DNA of 30,630 nt from JAVVFH01 sp032250585 (GTDB lineage Bacteria > Pseudomonadota > Gammaproteobacteria > Xanthomonadales > SZUA-36), in the NCBI GenBank assembly GCA_032250585.1, contig JAVVFH010000013.1, positions 1-30,630 on the forward strand, written 5' to 3'. The translations under genes were made by a program, and so were the position numbers. Shown here piece by piece: positions 14,773 to 21,615 of this stretch (positions are counted from its first letter, which is position 1; every line of letters starts with the position of its first letter). The notes beneath the pieces were generated by a model. The model did no database searches and was not told the DNA's origin. It saw only the letters and a list, made by a program, of their open reading frames with translations.

Positions 14773-15934
14773 TCAGGGCGTCCCGCAGCCGGCGCCGGCG
14801 CCGGCGGATGTTGGCTTCCTTGACGACGAAATCGATCAGCGGCGCGAACAGGCTGGCCAGCAGGATCGCAAACATGACGGCCTCGTAGTAGGCGTCGCTG
14901 CCGCCGCGAAACACCACCGTGAGCCCGCCCACCAGCAAGCCGAAACCCCAGCGCCCCTTATCCGTCATCGGCCCGGCCACCGGGTCGGTGGCAAGAAAAA
15001 CCAGCCCGAAGGCAAAACCGCCCAGCACCAGCTGCCAGTGCCAGGGCAAAGTGAAAACCACGTTCCCGGGAAACAGGGCCGCGCCCGCCAAACCACCGAC
15101 CGCCACCCCGATCAGCCCGCCGATGATAAGGCGCCAGGAGGCGACCCCGGCACGCACCAGGAACAGGGCGCCGAGCGCGATGCCCAGCGTCGACACCGTG
15201 CCGAAGGCTCCGGGCCGGTCCCCCAGGAACAGCTGCCAAAAGCCGTAGTCGACCGCCGCGACGACGCTCAAGCCCCCCTCGGTGGCCACCAGTTCCAGCA
15301 CCGAGGGCTGATCGTAGCCGGCCACCGGCACCCAGGTGCCCGGCCCGAACAGCAGGCCCGGCCAGGAAAACACCAGGAAGGCCAGGCCCAGCAGCGCCGG
15401 GTTGACGAGGTAGCGCCCCGATCCGCCATAGATCAGCTTGCCCACGACGATGGCGAAGCTCATGCCCAGCGCGGCCAGGTGCAGCGGCACGCCGGCCGGC
15501 ATCAGCAAGGCGAAAAACCAGGCGATGGCCAGCAGGCCCTCGTCCAGGCGCCGTTTCCGGACGGTGGCGAACAGAACCTCCCAGCAGGCGCCCACGAACA
15601 GCACGCACAGGAACAGCGGCAGGAAATACAGCAAGCCGTGAGCGAAACAGGCCAGCGGGCTGAAGGCATCGAAGCCCAGCCCGCTGCGTTCCAGCAGCCA
15701 GGCGCGCCAGCCGGGTAGCTGTGTCAGCTGAAAATCGGCGATCGCCAGGTTGGTCTGGTTGCCGACACTCCACAGGCCGATCAGCCAGGCGGGCAGGCTG
15801 GCCAGCACGAAGTAATTCCACAGGCGCTGCACGTTGGCCGCGTCGCGGATGTGCGGCGCCGAACGGGTCACCACCGGCGAGGACCAGAAGAAGCGCTCGG
15901 CCAGCAATGCGAATTTCCGCCACGCGATGCGCAT
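14765..15934 (-). CDS. nqrB: Na+-NQR subunit B, lacking the usual FMN motif
   Basis: A 389-residue integral membrane subunit. The start is ATG 15934, overlapping the nqrA stop by one base (TGATG); the long upstream open frame is antisense/overlap coding. Clear family blocks are SSPVVTRSAPHIRDAANVQR, YFLPLFLCVLFVGACWEVLF, GRYLVNPALLGLAFLVF, PWHWQLVLGGFAFGLVFLAT and FAILLASLFAPLIDF. Where V. cholerae has DGYSGATAL with FMN on Thr236, this protein reads AGYDQPSVL (D208-Q209-P210-S211). Covalent FMN attachment at this position is therefore doubtful. All other regions align well, so the subunit is not simply decayed. Confidence 0.93.
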   Translation of the reverse strand: MRIAWRKFALLAERFFWSSPVVTRSAPHIRDAANVQRLWNYFVLASLPAWLIGLWSVGNQTNLAIADFQLTQLPGWRAWLLERSGLGFDAFSPLACFAHGLLYFLPLFLCVLFVGACWEVLFATVRKRRLDEGLLAIAWFFALLMPAGVPLHLAALGMSFAIVVGKLIYGGSGRYLVNPALLGLAFLVFSWPGLLFGPGTWVPVAGYDQPSVLELVATEGGLSVVAAVDYGFWQLFLGDRPGAFGTVSTLGIALGALFLVRAGVASWRLIIGGLIGVAVGGLAGAALFPGNVVFTLPWHWQLVLGGFAFGLVFLATDPVAGPMTDKGRWGFGLLVGGLTVVFRGGSDAYYEAVMFAILLASLFAPLIDFVVKEANIRRRRRRLRDALNE

Positions 15935-17295
15935 CAGCCGTGCCGCTCGATGCGGTCCAGGTTCAGGCGCAGCGCCGCACCGTAGTCGGTCTTGGCCGGG
16001 CAGACAAAAGCGCACAGCGCCAGGTCTTCCTCGTCCAGTTCCAGGCAGCCCAGGGCGCGGGCTTCGTCGGTGTCCTGCACCAGCAAAGCCCGTAACAGGG
16101 GCGCCGGGAGGATGTCCAGCGGCATGACGCGCTCGAAAACCGACAGCGGCAGCATTGCGGCGAAGCGGCCGTGCTGGGCGGTGGTGAAGCGGAAGGGCCG
16201 GCGCCCGGTTGCGCGTTTCGGGGCCAGAGGCGCGGCGCAATAATCCTGCGCCCCCCAGCCCAGCCAGCCAAACAGCCGCCGCTCGCCGCCGTGGGGAATC
16301 ACCGCCACCTGCTGATGGTAGCGGCCCAGGTAAGCCTGCGTGCCGACGGCCCGGCGGCCGCTCAATACCGAGCCGGAGATCACGCGCACCGGCCTTTCGG
16401 TAGACGCAGCGTCGCCCAGCAATTCACGAATCGAGGCGCCCAGGCGCGTGGTCAGCAGCCGCGGTTCGCGCAGGCCGCCGCCGGCCAGCGCGACGACGCG
16501 GCGCGGATCGATCCGCCCGTCCAGAAACAGCCGGCCGATCGCGATCACGTCCTGGTAGCCCACATGCCAGGCCACGCGCGCGGTATCGACCGGAGCCAGG
16601 CAATGGATGTGCGTGCCCGGCAGACCGGCCGGATGCGGGCCTTCGAATTCGACATGGCGCAAGCCCTCAAGGGCCGGCAAGGGCGGGTCCCAGTCCGGCG
16701 CGGTGCACAGGAAAAGCGGCCCGTCGCCCAACTTCGACAGGGCCACCAGCCCCGCCGCGAAATCGGCCGCACGGGCGCCGATCACGACCCGCGGATCGGC
16801 GGCCAGCGGCTGCGTGTCGATAGCGGTGACGAACAGCGCGGCGGGGCGGCTGTCCGACGCGGGCACATGACTGAAAGGACGCGTTCGCAGGGCGGTCCAC
16901 AGACCGGACCGCTGCAGCCGCTCGCTTACCTGTTCAGGGCCGCTGGCGCGCAGTTCCGCTTCGGACAGGGTTGGAAAAGCCGGGGCGTCCTCCCCGGGGT
17001 CCGCCAGGCGCACCACGACGGTTTCCAGCACACGCCGGGCGCCGCGGTTGATCGCGACGACCTGGCCCCCGCCGGGCGTCACGAAGCGGATGTTCTGATC
17101 GCGCTTGTCGACGAACAAGGCCTCGCCCGGCGCCACCGTCTGGCCTTCCTCGACCAGCAGCTTTGCTTTCAGCCCCGGGTAATCCAGGCCGTTCAGCGCC
17201 GCCTGCCGAATCGACGGACCGGCAAAGATCCGCTGTTCCGGCTCGCCGGGAAGCGGGATGTCCAGCCCTCGTTTGATACGGATGCGTTCGGTCAC
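15934..17295 (-). CDS. nqrA: Na+-NQR subunit A
   Basis: A 453-residue peripheral cytosolic subunit, normal for the family. It begins TERIRIKRGLDIPLPGEPEQ. Then come a biotinyl-lipoyl-like hammerhead segment (KAKLLVEEGQTVAPGEALFV), the NQRA first domain (HVPASDSRPAALFVTAIDTQ) and the C-terminal SLBB-like domain. The start is GTG 17295, inside the GTGA overlap with the upstream cytochrome stop, so translation of nqrA should depend on that gene. NqrA contributes to quinone interaction in characterised complexes. Confidence 0.96.
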   Translation of the reverse strand: MTERIRIKRGLDIPLPGEPEQRIFAGPSIRQAALNGLDYPGLKAKLLVEEGQTVAPGEALFVDKRDQNIRFVTPGGGQVVAINRGARRVLETVVVRLADPGEDAPAFPTLSEAELRASGPEQVSERLQRSGLWTALRTRPFSHVPASDSRPAALFVTAIDTQPLAADPRVVIGARAADFAAGLVALSKLGDGPLFLCTAPDWDPPLPALEGLRHVEFEGPHPAGLPGTHIHCLAPVDTARVAWHVGYQDVIAIGRLFLDGRIDPRRVVALAGGGLREPRLLTTRLGASIRELLGDAASTERPVRVISGSVLSGRRAVGTQAYLGRYHQQVAVIPHGGERRLFGWLGWGAQDYCAAPLAPKRATGRRPFRFTTAQHGRFAAMLPLSVFERVMPLDILPAPLLRALLVQDTDEARALGCLELDEEDLALCAFVCPAKTDYGAALRLNLDRIERHG

Positions 17296-18047
17296 TGCCT
17301 TGTTCCGGATGCCTGGTGAATATCATGACAACCGGAGCAGCGACGTGAACTGACGTCGATTTGTTTAGTGCCGAATTTCGGATGCCCGGTTTTCATCGCA
17401 GCGTGGCAGCCAAAGCAGGTTTCGGCCTGGCGCCCGGAGTCGCGCATCGGATCCTCCGCCGCGTGCGACTGGTGGCAGGTGGAACAATTAATCACGCGGC
17501 GGTCGTGCGCGCTGCCGACAAAGCCGACAAGCGGCCCGGCGCCCTCGCTGCCATGACAGTCGAGGCAGCCCTCAAGCTGCCGTTCGCGATCGGCGGTGCC
17601 GGGGCCCCGGCCGAAGTTGACCAGCGGCGGGAAACCCTGCCCGCCGTGCGCCCGCGATACGTGGAAGCTGGCCGGGCCGTGACAGGATTCGCAGCCGCGG
17701 TCGGCCATCGGTGCGACGGGATTGTCCTGGTTGCCGTGTGGACTGGCGGAAATCGATCGCTGGAACTCGCCGGAATGACAAAACAGGCAGCCCTCGCTGC
17801 CTTCCCGGCTGAAGGTCGGCGTGCGCTTGAAGGGCCTGAAATCTGAACGGCCATCGTGGCCAAAGCCATTCCCACCAAAAAAAACGCGCGAATCAACCTG
17901 TGGGTCAACCTGTGGGTCAACCTGCGGCTTCAGCCGCGATGGCAGCGGCCTGGTGTCATCAGCCCCGGCCAGCGCCGGCTGCATCACCAACGCCGCCGCC
18001 AGGGCGGCGCACAGACTGGCTAACCACCTTGTCTGCCATGCGCGCAT
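17292..18047 (-). CDS. Periplasmic hexaheme c-type cytochrome heading the nqr operon
   Basis: A 251-residue protein with a Sec signal (residues 1-27, ending PALA). Six CxxCH haem sites lie at residues 87-91 (CLFCH), 119-123 (CESCH), 161-165 (CLDCH), 188-192 (CSTCH), 211-215 (CFGCH) and 237-241 (CSGCH). Extra histidines (SPHGNQ, SAHDRR, TGHPKF, HDIHQ) could be distal ligands. The pattern recalls half of an MtrA/DmsE decahaem protein. There is no membrane anchor, so it is a soluble periplasmic electron carrier. The stop overlaps the nqrA GTG start. The segment LKPQVDPQVDPQVD (40-52) comes from a REP-like sequence plus tandem repeat. Its partner, donor or acceptor, is unknown. Confidence 0.88.
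   Translation of the reverse strand: MRAWQTRWLASLCAALAAALVMQPALAGADDTRPLPSRLKPQVDPQVDPQVDSRVFFGGNGFGHDGRSDFRPFKRTPTFSREGSEGCLFCHSGEFQRSISASPHGNQDNPVAPMADRGCESCHGPASFHVSRAHGGQGFPPLVNFGRGPGTADRERQLEGCLDCHGSEGAGPLVGFVGSAHDRRVINCSTCHQSHAAEDPMRDSGRQAETCFGCHAAMKTGHPKFGTKQIDVSSRRCSGCHDIHQASGTRQ
17893..17940. repeat. 12-bp tandem repeat joined to a REP-like sequence inside a gene
   Basis: The unit tcaacctgtggg occurs at 17893-17904 and 17905-17916 and starts again at 17917. It runs into cggcttcagccgcgat (17925-17940), the REP core lacking its tgggag part. On the coding strand it gives the repeated PQVD of the cytochrome's linker. Being a multiple of three, it keeps the frame. Confidence 0.75.
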
Positions 18048-18158
18048 CGTTCTTTCAGTCTATCCAAAAACAGCAACGCGCCGACAGGGGACAGGTCAAG
18101 TCCGGATTGGAAAAAGGCGCTGTTTCGGCGCGCGGCTGCAGCAGCGGTCTGATGAGGG

Positions 18159-18748
18159 TCAGAAGCCGGTTTTGGATCCCGCTTCGTACCAGCCCTTGCT
18201 GCGGTTGACGATCCACACCACCGACAGCATCACCGACAGCATCACCGGCACCTCGACCAGCACGCCGACTACGGTGGCCAGCGCCGCGCCCGAACTCAGG
18301 CCCAACAGGCTGATCGCCACCGCCACCGCGAGTTCGAAGAAATTGCTGGCGCCGATCAGCGCCGAGGGCGCCGCCACGCTGTGGTCCACGCCGAACTTCC
18401 GGTTCAGCCGGTAAGCCAGCCCGGAGTTGAAGTAGACCTGGATCAGGATGGGGATGGCCAGCAGCAGAATGACCAGCGGCGTTGCGAGGATCTGCCGGCC
18501 CAGTTGACGAAAACCGTGACGCCAACGCCTTTCCAGTGCCGGCGCACGTCGGTCAGCGACTGGAAGTCGACTTTCAGCAGCATCGGCAGGATCATCAGCC
18601 AGATCAACACCGCGACCGGCAGGTTGACGTTCGCGACCTCCATCGCGCCCAGCGCTTCGAACGGGTCCGGAATCAGGCGCCTCAGAGCAACGCCGCCGAC
18701 GATGCACAGGGCCACCCACAGGCTCAGGTAACGCTCGAAGAACGGCAT
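18159..18748 (-). pseudogene. arsB: Arsenite efflux gene (ACR3 family) with a large internal deletion
   Basis: The N-terminal part from ATG 18748 reads PFFERYLSLWVALCIVGGVA, EVANVNLPVAVLIWLMILPM and GVGVTVFVNWA, as in ACR3 arsenite permeases. At about 18496-18504 the reading jumps to another frame that gives the C-terminal part: QILATPLVILLLAIPILIQV, GASNFFELAVAVAISLLGL and VEVPVMLSV. The gene is 590 bases instead of about 1050, so roughly five central membrane helices, with the APCTAM-type region, are missing and the frame is shifted. A 12-bp in-frame duplication (MLSVMLSV) is also present. As written it cannot form a working pump. Confidence 0.85.
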
Positions 18749-18791
18749 GTCGGCACCGGCCGCGGGCGCCCCGTGGTCTCGCACTGCACGC

Positions 18792-19229
18792 TCACAATCG
18801 GCCCTCCTGCGGGAGCAGGGCCAACAGGCCTTCGACGCGGCGTTTCACTTCGTCGCGGGTGGCCCGGAACTGCTGCATGATTTCCTCCTCGGAGCCCACG
18901 GCTTTGGCCGGATCGCTGAGCGGCCAGTGGATTTTTTGCACGCCGGGCGGCAGCAGCGGGCATTGCTCGTCGGCGTGTCCGCAGACGGTCACAACCAGCG
19001 CCGCGCGCTCCAGCATCGCGTCGCTGATCACGGTCGACTCCTGCTTCGAAATGTCGATTCCCGCCTCGCCCATCACGGCGATCGCGCGCGGATTCTTGCC
19101 GTGCGCCTCGATGCCGGCGGATTCGGCAAGCAGCCGACCACCGCCCAAAGCGCGGGCCCAGCCTTCGGCCATCTGCGAGCGGCAGGAGTTGCCGGTGCAT
19201 AAAAAGAGAATATTCAGTGGTTCAGTCAC
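18792..19229 (-). CDS. arsC: Arsenate reductase, thioredoxin-type
   Basis: A 145-residue protein of the low-molecular-weight phosphatase fold. The active-site P-loop is C11-TGNSC-R17, Cys83 and Cys90 lie in VTVCGHADEQCP, and WPLSDPAKA supplies the Asp. The three cysteines are those of the thioredoxin-coupled class (S. aureus type). It reduces arsenate to arsenite, which normally must then be exported. It overlaps the end of arsR by 8 bases and lies 43 bases before the deleted acr3 gene. Confidence 0.95.
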   Translation of the reverse strand: MTEPLNILFLCTGNSCRSQMAEGWARALGGGRLLAESAGIEAHGKNPRAIAVMGEAGIDISKQESTVISDAMLERAALVVTVCGHADEQCPLLPPGVQKIHWPLSDPAKAVGSEEEIMQQFRATRDEVKRRVEGLLALLPQEGRL

Positions 19230-19569
19230 AGCTTCTGCCCCCCGGGCGGTCGCTCATAAGAGCCAACTGAACGCGGTCGGCCGCAAAGGGATCGAGCTCG
19301 CCGACCCCGGCCAGTGACACGTCCAGTACGGGCTTCGCCCAGGCGGGCAGGTCGGCGGCAATGCGATAATGAATCCAGATCCCTTCGCGCCGCGCGTGCA
19401 CCAGGCCCGCATCCCGCAACAGGGCCAGGTGCCGGGAGATCTTCGGCTGCGGCATGTCGAGGGCCTCGGTCAACTCGCAGACGCAAAGCTCGCCTTCGCC
19501 GGCCAGCAACGCCAGCGAGCGCAGGCGCGTCGAGTCCGAAAGCAGGCTGAAGAGCTGTTCCGGGGTCAT
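19222..19569 (-). CDS. arsR: ArsR-family arsenite-responsive repressor
   Basis: A 115-residue winged-helix protein. The helix-turn-helix region is PQPKISRHLALLRDAGLVHA. Cys29 and Cys31 in ELCVCELT form the typical arsenite-sensing CVC motif at the start of the recognition domain. It heads the ars operon. A TATAAT box ends only 7 bases upstream of the ATG and no ribosome binding site is visible, which suggests a leaderless mRNA. Confidence 0.93.
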   Translation of the reverse strand: MTPEQLFSLLSDSTRLRSLALLAGEGELCVCELTEALDMPQPKISRHLALLRDAGLVHARREGIWIHYRIAADLPAWAKPVLDVSLAGVGELDPFAADRVQLALMSDRPGGRSCD

Positions 19570-19575
19570 GGCAGC

Positions 19576-19608
19576 ATTATATCTGGACTGGCATATATAT
19601 GGAATATA
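19576..19608 (-). promoter_or_regulatory. ars promoter and candidate ArsR operator
   Basis: On the minus strand a perfect TATAAT lies at 19581-19576. Just upstream, TATAT-GGA-ATATA (19596-19608, plus strand) is a perfect inverted repeat in an AT-rich island. Many ArsR proteins bind AT-rich dyads overlapping the promoter, so autoregulation is likely. The -35 is weak. Confidence 0.6.
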
Positions 19609-19667
19609 GCATGTGTTCTTTGATAACCGTCCGGATCAGCGGCCAGCGCGCAGCGGCGAAAAAATGA

Positions 19668-19696
19668 TTGACATCAAAAAGCCCCTATGTTTTTAT
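19668..19696 (+). promoter_or_regulatory. Promoter of the ilvD-leuACD operon
   Basis: A perfect -35 TTGACA (19668-19673), a 17-base spacer and a -10-like TTTTAT (19691-19696, 4 of 6 matches). Transcription would start near 19703, just before the leader ORF at 19706. It diverges from the ars promoter about 90 bases away. Confidence 0.6.
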
Positions 19697-19705
19697 CCAA
19701 GGCTA

Positions 19706-19843
19706 ATGAACGCGCGCGCTGCAAATACTTTGAAGATCGCTCACCGGCCTGCCGGTAACGGCTCAGCATGCGGCCTGGAACTTCTCCTTGGCGGGTCTCT
19801 CCTTGCGCTTTCTGGCGCAAAAAACGGAGCGGGTTCAGGCTGA
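19706..19843 (+). CDS. leuL: Leucine-rich leader peptide of the ilvD-leuACD attenuator
   Basis: A 45-codon ORF beginning MNARAANTLK and ending KNGAGSG-TGA. Codons 24-35 (19775-19810) read LELLLGGSLLAL, with seven Leu codons (CTG, CTT, CTC, CTT, CTC, CTT, CTT) in twelve. Such a run is the signature of a leader peptide that senses charged leucyl-tRNA. The first Leu run begins 54 bases and the last ends 19 bases before the antiterminator arm, and the stop codon lies directly after that arm. The start is uncertain: AAGG is 3 bases upstream and the predicted transcript start is nearly at the ATG, so translation may be leaderless. The exact start does not affect the logic. Confidence 0.7.
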   Translation: MNARAANTLKIAHRPAGNGSACGLELLLGGSLLALSGAKNGAGSG

Positions 19844-19898
19844 GACGAAGAAAAAAATACCTGGAAAAACCCGCAACACGGATTGCGGGTTTTTTTTT
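19829..19898 (+). terminator. Attenuator: antiterminator and terminator before ilvD
   Basis: The terminator stem is AAAAACCCGCAA (19865-19876) with TTGCGGGTTTTT (19883-19894), 12 perfect pairs, a 6-base loop and a nine-T tract to 19898, 23 bases before ilvD. The competing antiterminator is GCGGGTTCAGG (19829-19839) with CCTG (19860-19863) plus AACCCGC (19868-19874), which removes the terminator's left arm. A ribosome stalled at the Leu codons leaves 19829 free, so read-through follows; one reaching the stop covers it, so termination follows. Confidence 0.8.
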
Positions 19899-19921
19899 GC
19901 AGACCATCGGGACAAGAAAAA

Positions 19922-21601
19922 ATGAACAGTGACCAGATCAAGAAAGGCCCCCAACACGCACCGGCCCGGGCCATGCTCCGCGCCACCGGGCTGGACGACG
20001 AGCAGATTTACCGGCCGCTGATCGCGGTGGTCAACACCTGGTCCGACGTCACGCCCTGCAACATACATCTGCGCGAGCTGGCGAAACCGCTGAAAGAGGG
20101 CATTCGCGCCGCCGGCGCCACACCGGTCGAGTTCGGCAGCATCGTGGTGACCGACGGTATCTCGATGGGCTCGGAGGGCATGCGCTGCTCGCTGATGTCC
20201 CGCGACCTGGTCGCCGATTCCATCGAACTGATCACCCGCGGCCATTGCCTGGACGGCGTCGTCGCGCTGGTCGGCTGCGACAAGACCATCCCCGCCGCCG
20301 CGATGGCGCTGGCGCGGCTGGACGTGCCGGGGCTGGTGATCTACGGCGGCTCCATCATGCCGGGCAAGCATAAGGGCATTGCGATCACCATCCAGGACGT
20401 ATTCGAAGCCGTCGGCGCACACGCCGCCAAAAAAATAGATGACGAGGAATTGCGCGCCATCGAAGAGCATGCCTGCCCCGGCGCCGGCGCCTGCGGCGGC
20501 CAGTTCACCGCCAACACGATGGCCATGGCGCTGACAACGCTGGGCCTGTCGCCGATGGGCGTCAACGACATACCCGCCGTGCACCCGGGCAAGCAGGAAG
20601 CCGTACGGCGCTGCGGCGCGATCGTGGTCGAGGCGGTCCGGAACGGTCTGTCACCACGCCAGCTCGTGACCCGCGAGTCGCTGCGCAACGCCGCCACCGT
20701 GGTAACCGCCACCGCCGGCTCGACCAACGCCGTGCTGCACCTGCTGGCCATCGCCCGCGAAGCCGGCGTCGCCTTCGACATCGACGAATTCGACGAAATC
20801 TCGCGTCGCACCCCGATCATCGGCGACCTGAAGCCGGCCGGGCGCTTCATGGCGCCCGACCTGTTCGAGGCCGGCGGCACGCCGCTGGTGATCGAACGCC
20901 TGAGAGCCGCCGGACTGCTCACCGACTCGCCGACGGTGAGCGGGCGCAGTCTGTTCGAAGAAACACAGGGCACGCAGGAGACCGCCGGCCAGGAAGTGGT
21001 CGTGAGCATCGACCGGCCGCTGAAGCCGCGCGGCGGCTTCGGCATCCTGTACGGCAACCTGGCGCCGGCCGGCTGCGTTGCCAAGCTGGCCGGGCACGGC
21101 GAATTCAAGTTCAGCGGCCCGGCGCGCGTGTTCGAAAGCGAGGAAGAGTGCTTCGCCGCCGTGCAGGCGCGCAGCATCAAGGCCGGCGAAGTCATCGTGA
21201 TCCGCAACGAGGGCCCGAACGGCGGCCCGGGCATGCGCGAAATGCTGGCGGTCACCGCCGCGCTGGTCGGCCAGGGGCTCGACGAGACGGTGGCGCTGAT
21301 GACGGACGGGCGCTTCAGCGGCGCCACCTACGGCTTCATGGTCGGGCACGTCGCGCCGGAAGCCTCGCGCGGCGGCCCGATCGGCCTGCTGCGCGACGGC
21401 GACAGGATCACGATCGATGTCGACGCCCGGCGCGTCGACACCGACGCCGACCTCCAGTCGCGCCGCGCCGACTGGCAGCCGCTGCCACCGAAGTTCAGCT
21501 CCGGCGCGCTGGCCAAGTACGCCTGCCTGGTGTCTTCAGCATCCGAAGGCGCCGTGACTTCTTTTCCCGATTTAACCCCCCGGACGACAAGCAACGAGTG
21601 A
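19922..21601 (+). CDS. ilvD: Dihydroxy-acid dehydratase
   Basis: A 559-residue enzyme that dehydrates dihydroxyisovalerate and dihydroxymethylvalerate in valine, leucine and isoleucine synthesis. Cluster cysteines are at 46 (DVTPCNIH), 119 (VGCDKTIP) and 191 (GAGACGGQFTANTM), with GxxGGPGMREM and MTDGRFSGATYGFMVGHVAP near the C-terminus. The length fits the shorter [2Fe-2S] type rather than the 616-residue E. coli type. The start is ATG 19922; the frame is open upstream through the terminator but that part is not coding. It is the first structural gene behind the Leu-rich leader, 14 bases before leuA. Confidence 0.97.
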   Translation: MNSDQIKKGPQHAPARAMLRATGLDDEQIYRPLIAVVNTWSDVTPCNIHLRELAKPLKEGIRAAGATPVEFGSIVVTDGISMGSEGMRCSLMSRDLVADSIELITRGHCLDGVVALVGCDKTIPAAAMALARLDVPGLVIYGGSIMPGKHKGIAITIQDVFEAVGAHAAKKIDDEELRAIEEHACPGAGACGGQFTANTMAMALTTLGLSPMGVNDIPAVHPGKQEAVRRCGAIVVEAVRNGLSPRQLVTRESLRNAATVVTATAGSTNAVLHLLAIAREAGVAFDIDEFDEISRRTPIIGDLKPAGRFMAPDLFEAGGTPLVIERLRAAGLLTDSPTVSGRSLFEETQGTQETAGQEVVVSIDRPLKPRGGFGILYGNLAPAGCVAKLAGHGEFKFSGPARVFESEEECFAAVQARSIKAGEVIVIRNEGPNGGPGMREMLAVTAALVGQGLDETVALMTDGRFSGATYGFMVGHVAPEASRGGPIGLLRDGDRITIDVDARRVDTDADLQSRRADWQPLPPKFSSGALAKYACLVSSASEGAVTSFPDLTPRTTSNE

Positions 21602-21615
21602 CCCAGGAGAGTCCC

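Noticed and set aside
15935..16240. N-terminal extension of nqrB
   Set aside because: The frame is open for about 100 more codons, but this part overlaps nqrA, is Arg/Pro-rich and does not match NqrB. ATG 15934 overlaps the nqrA stop as expected for coupling.
19768..19900. Alternative leader ORF starting at ATG 19768
   Set aside because: This frame reads an Arg/Lys-rich peptide running through the terminator and has no leucine run, unlike the 19706 frame.
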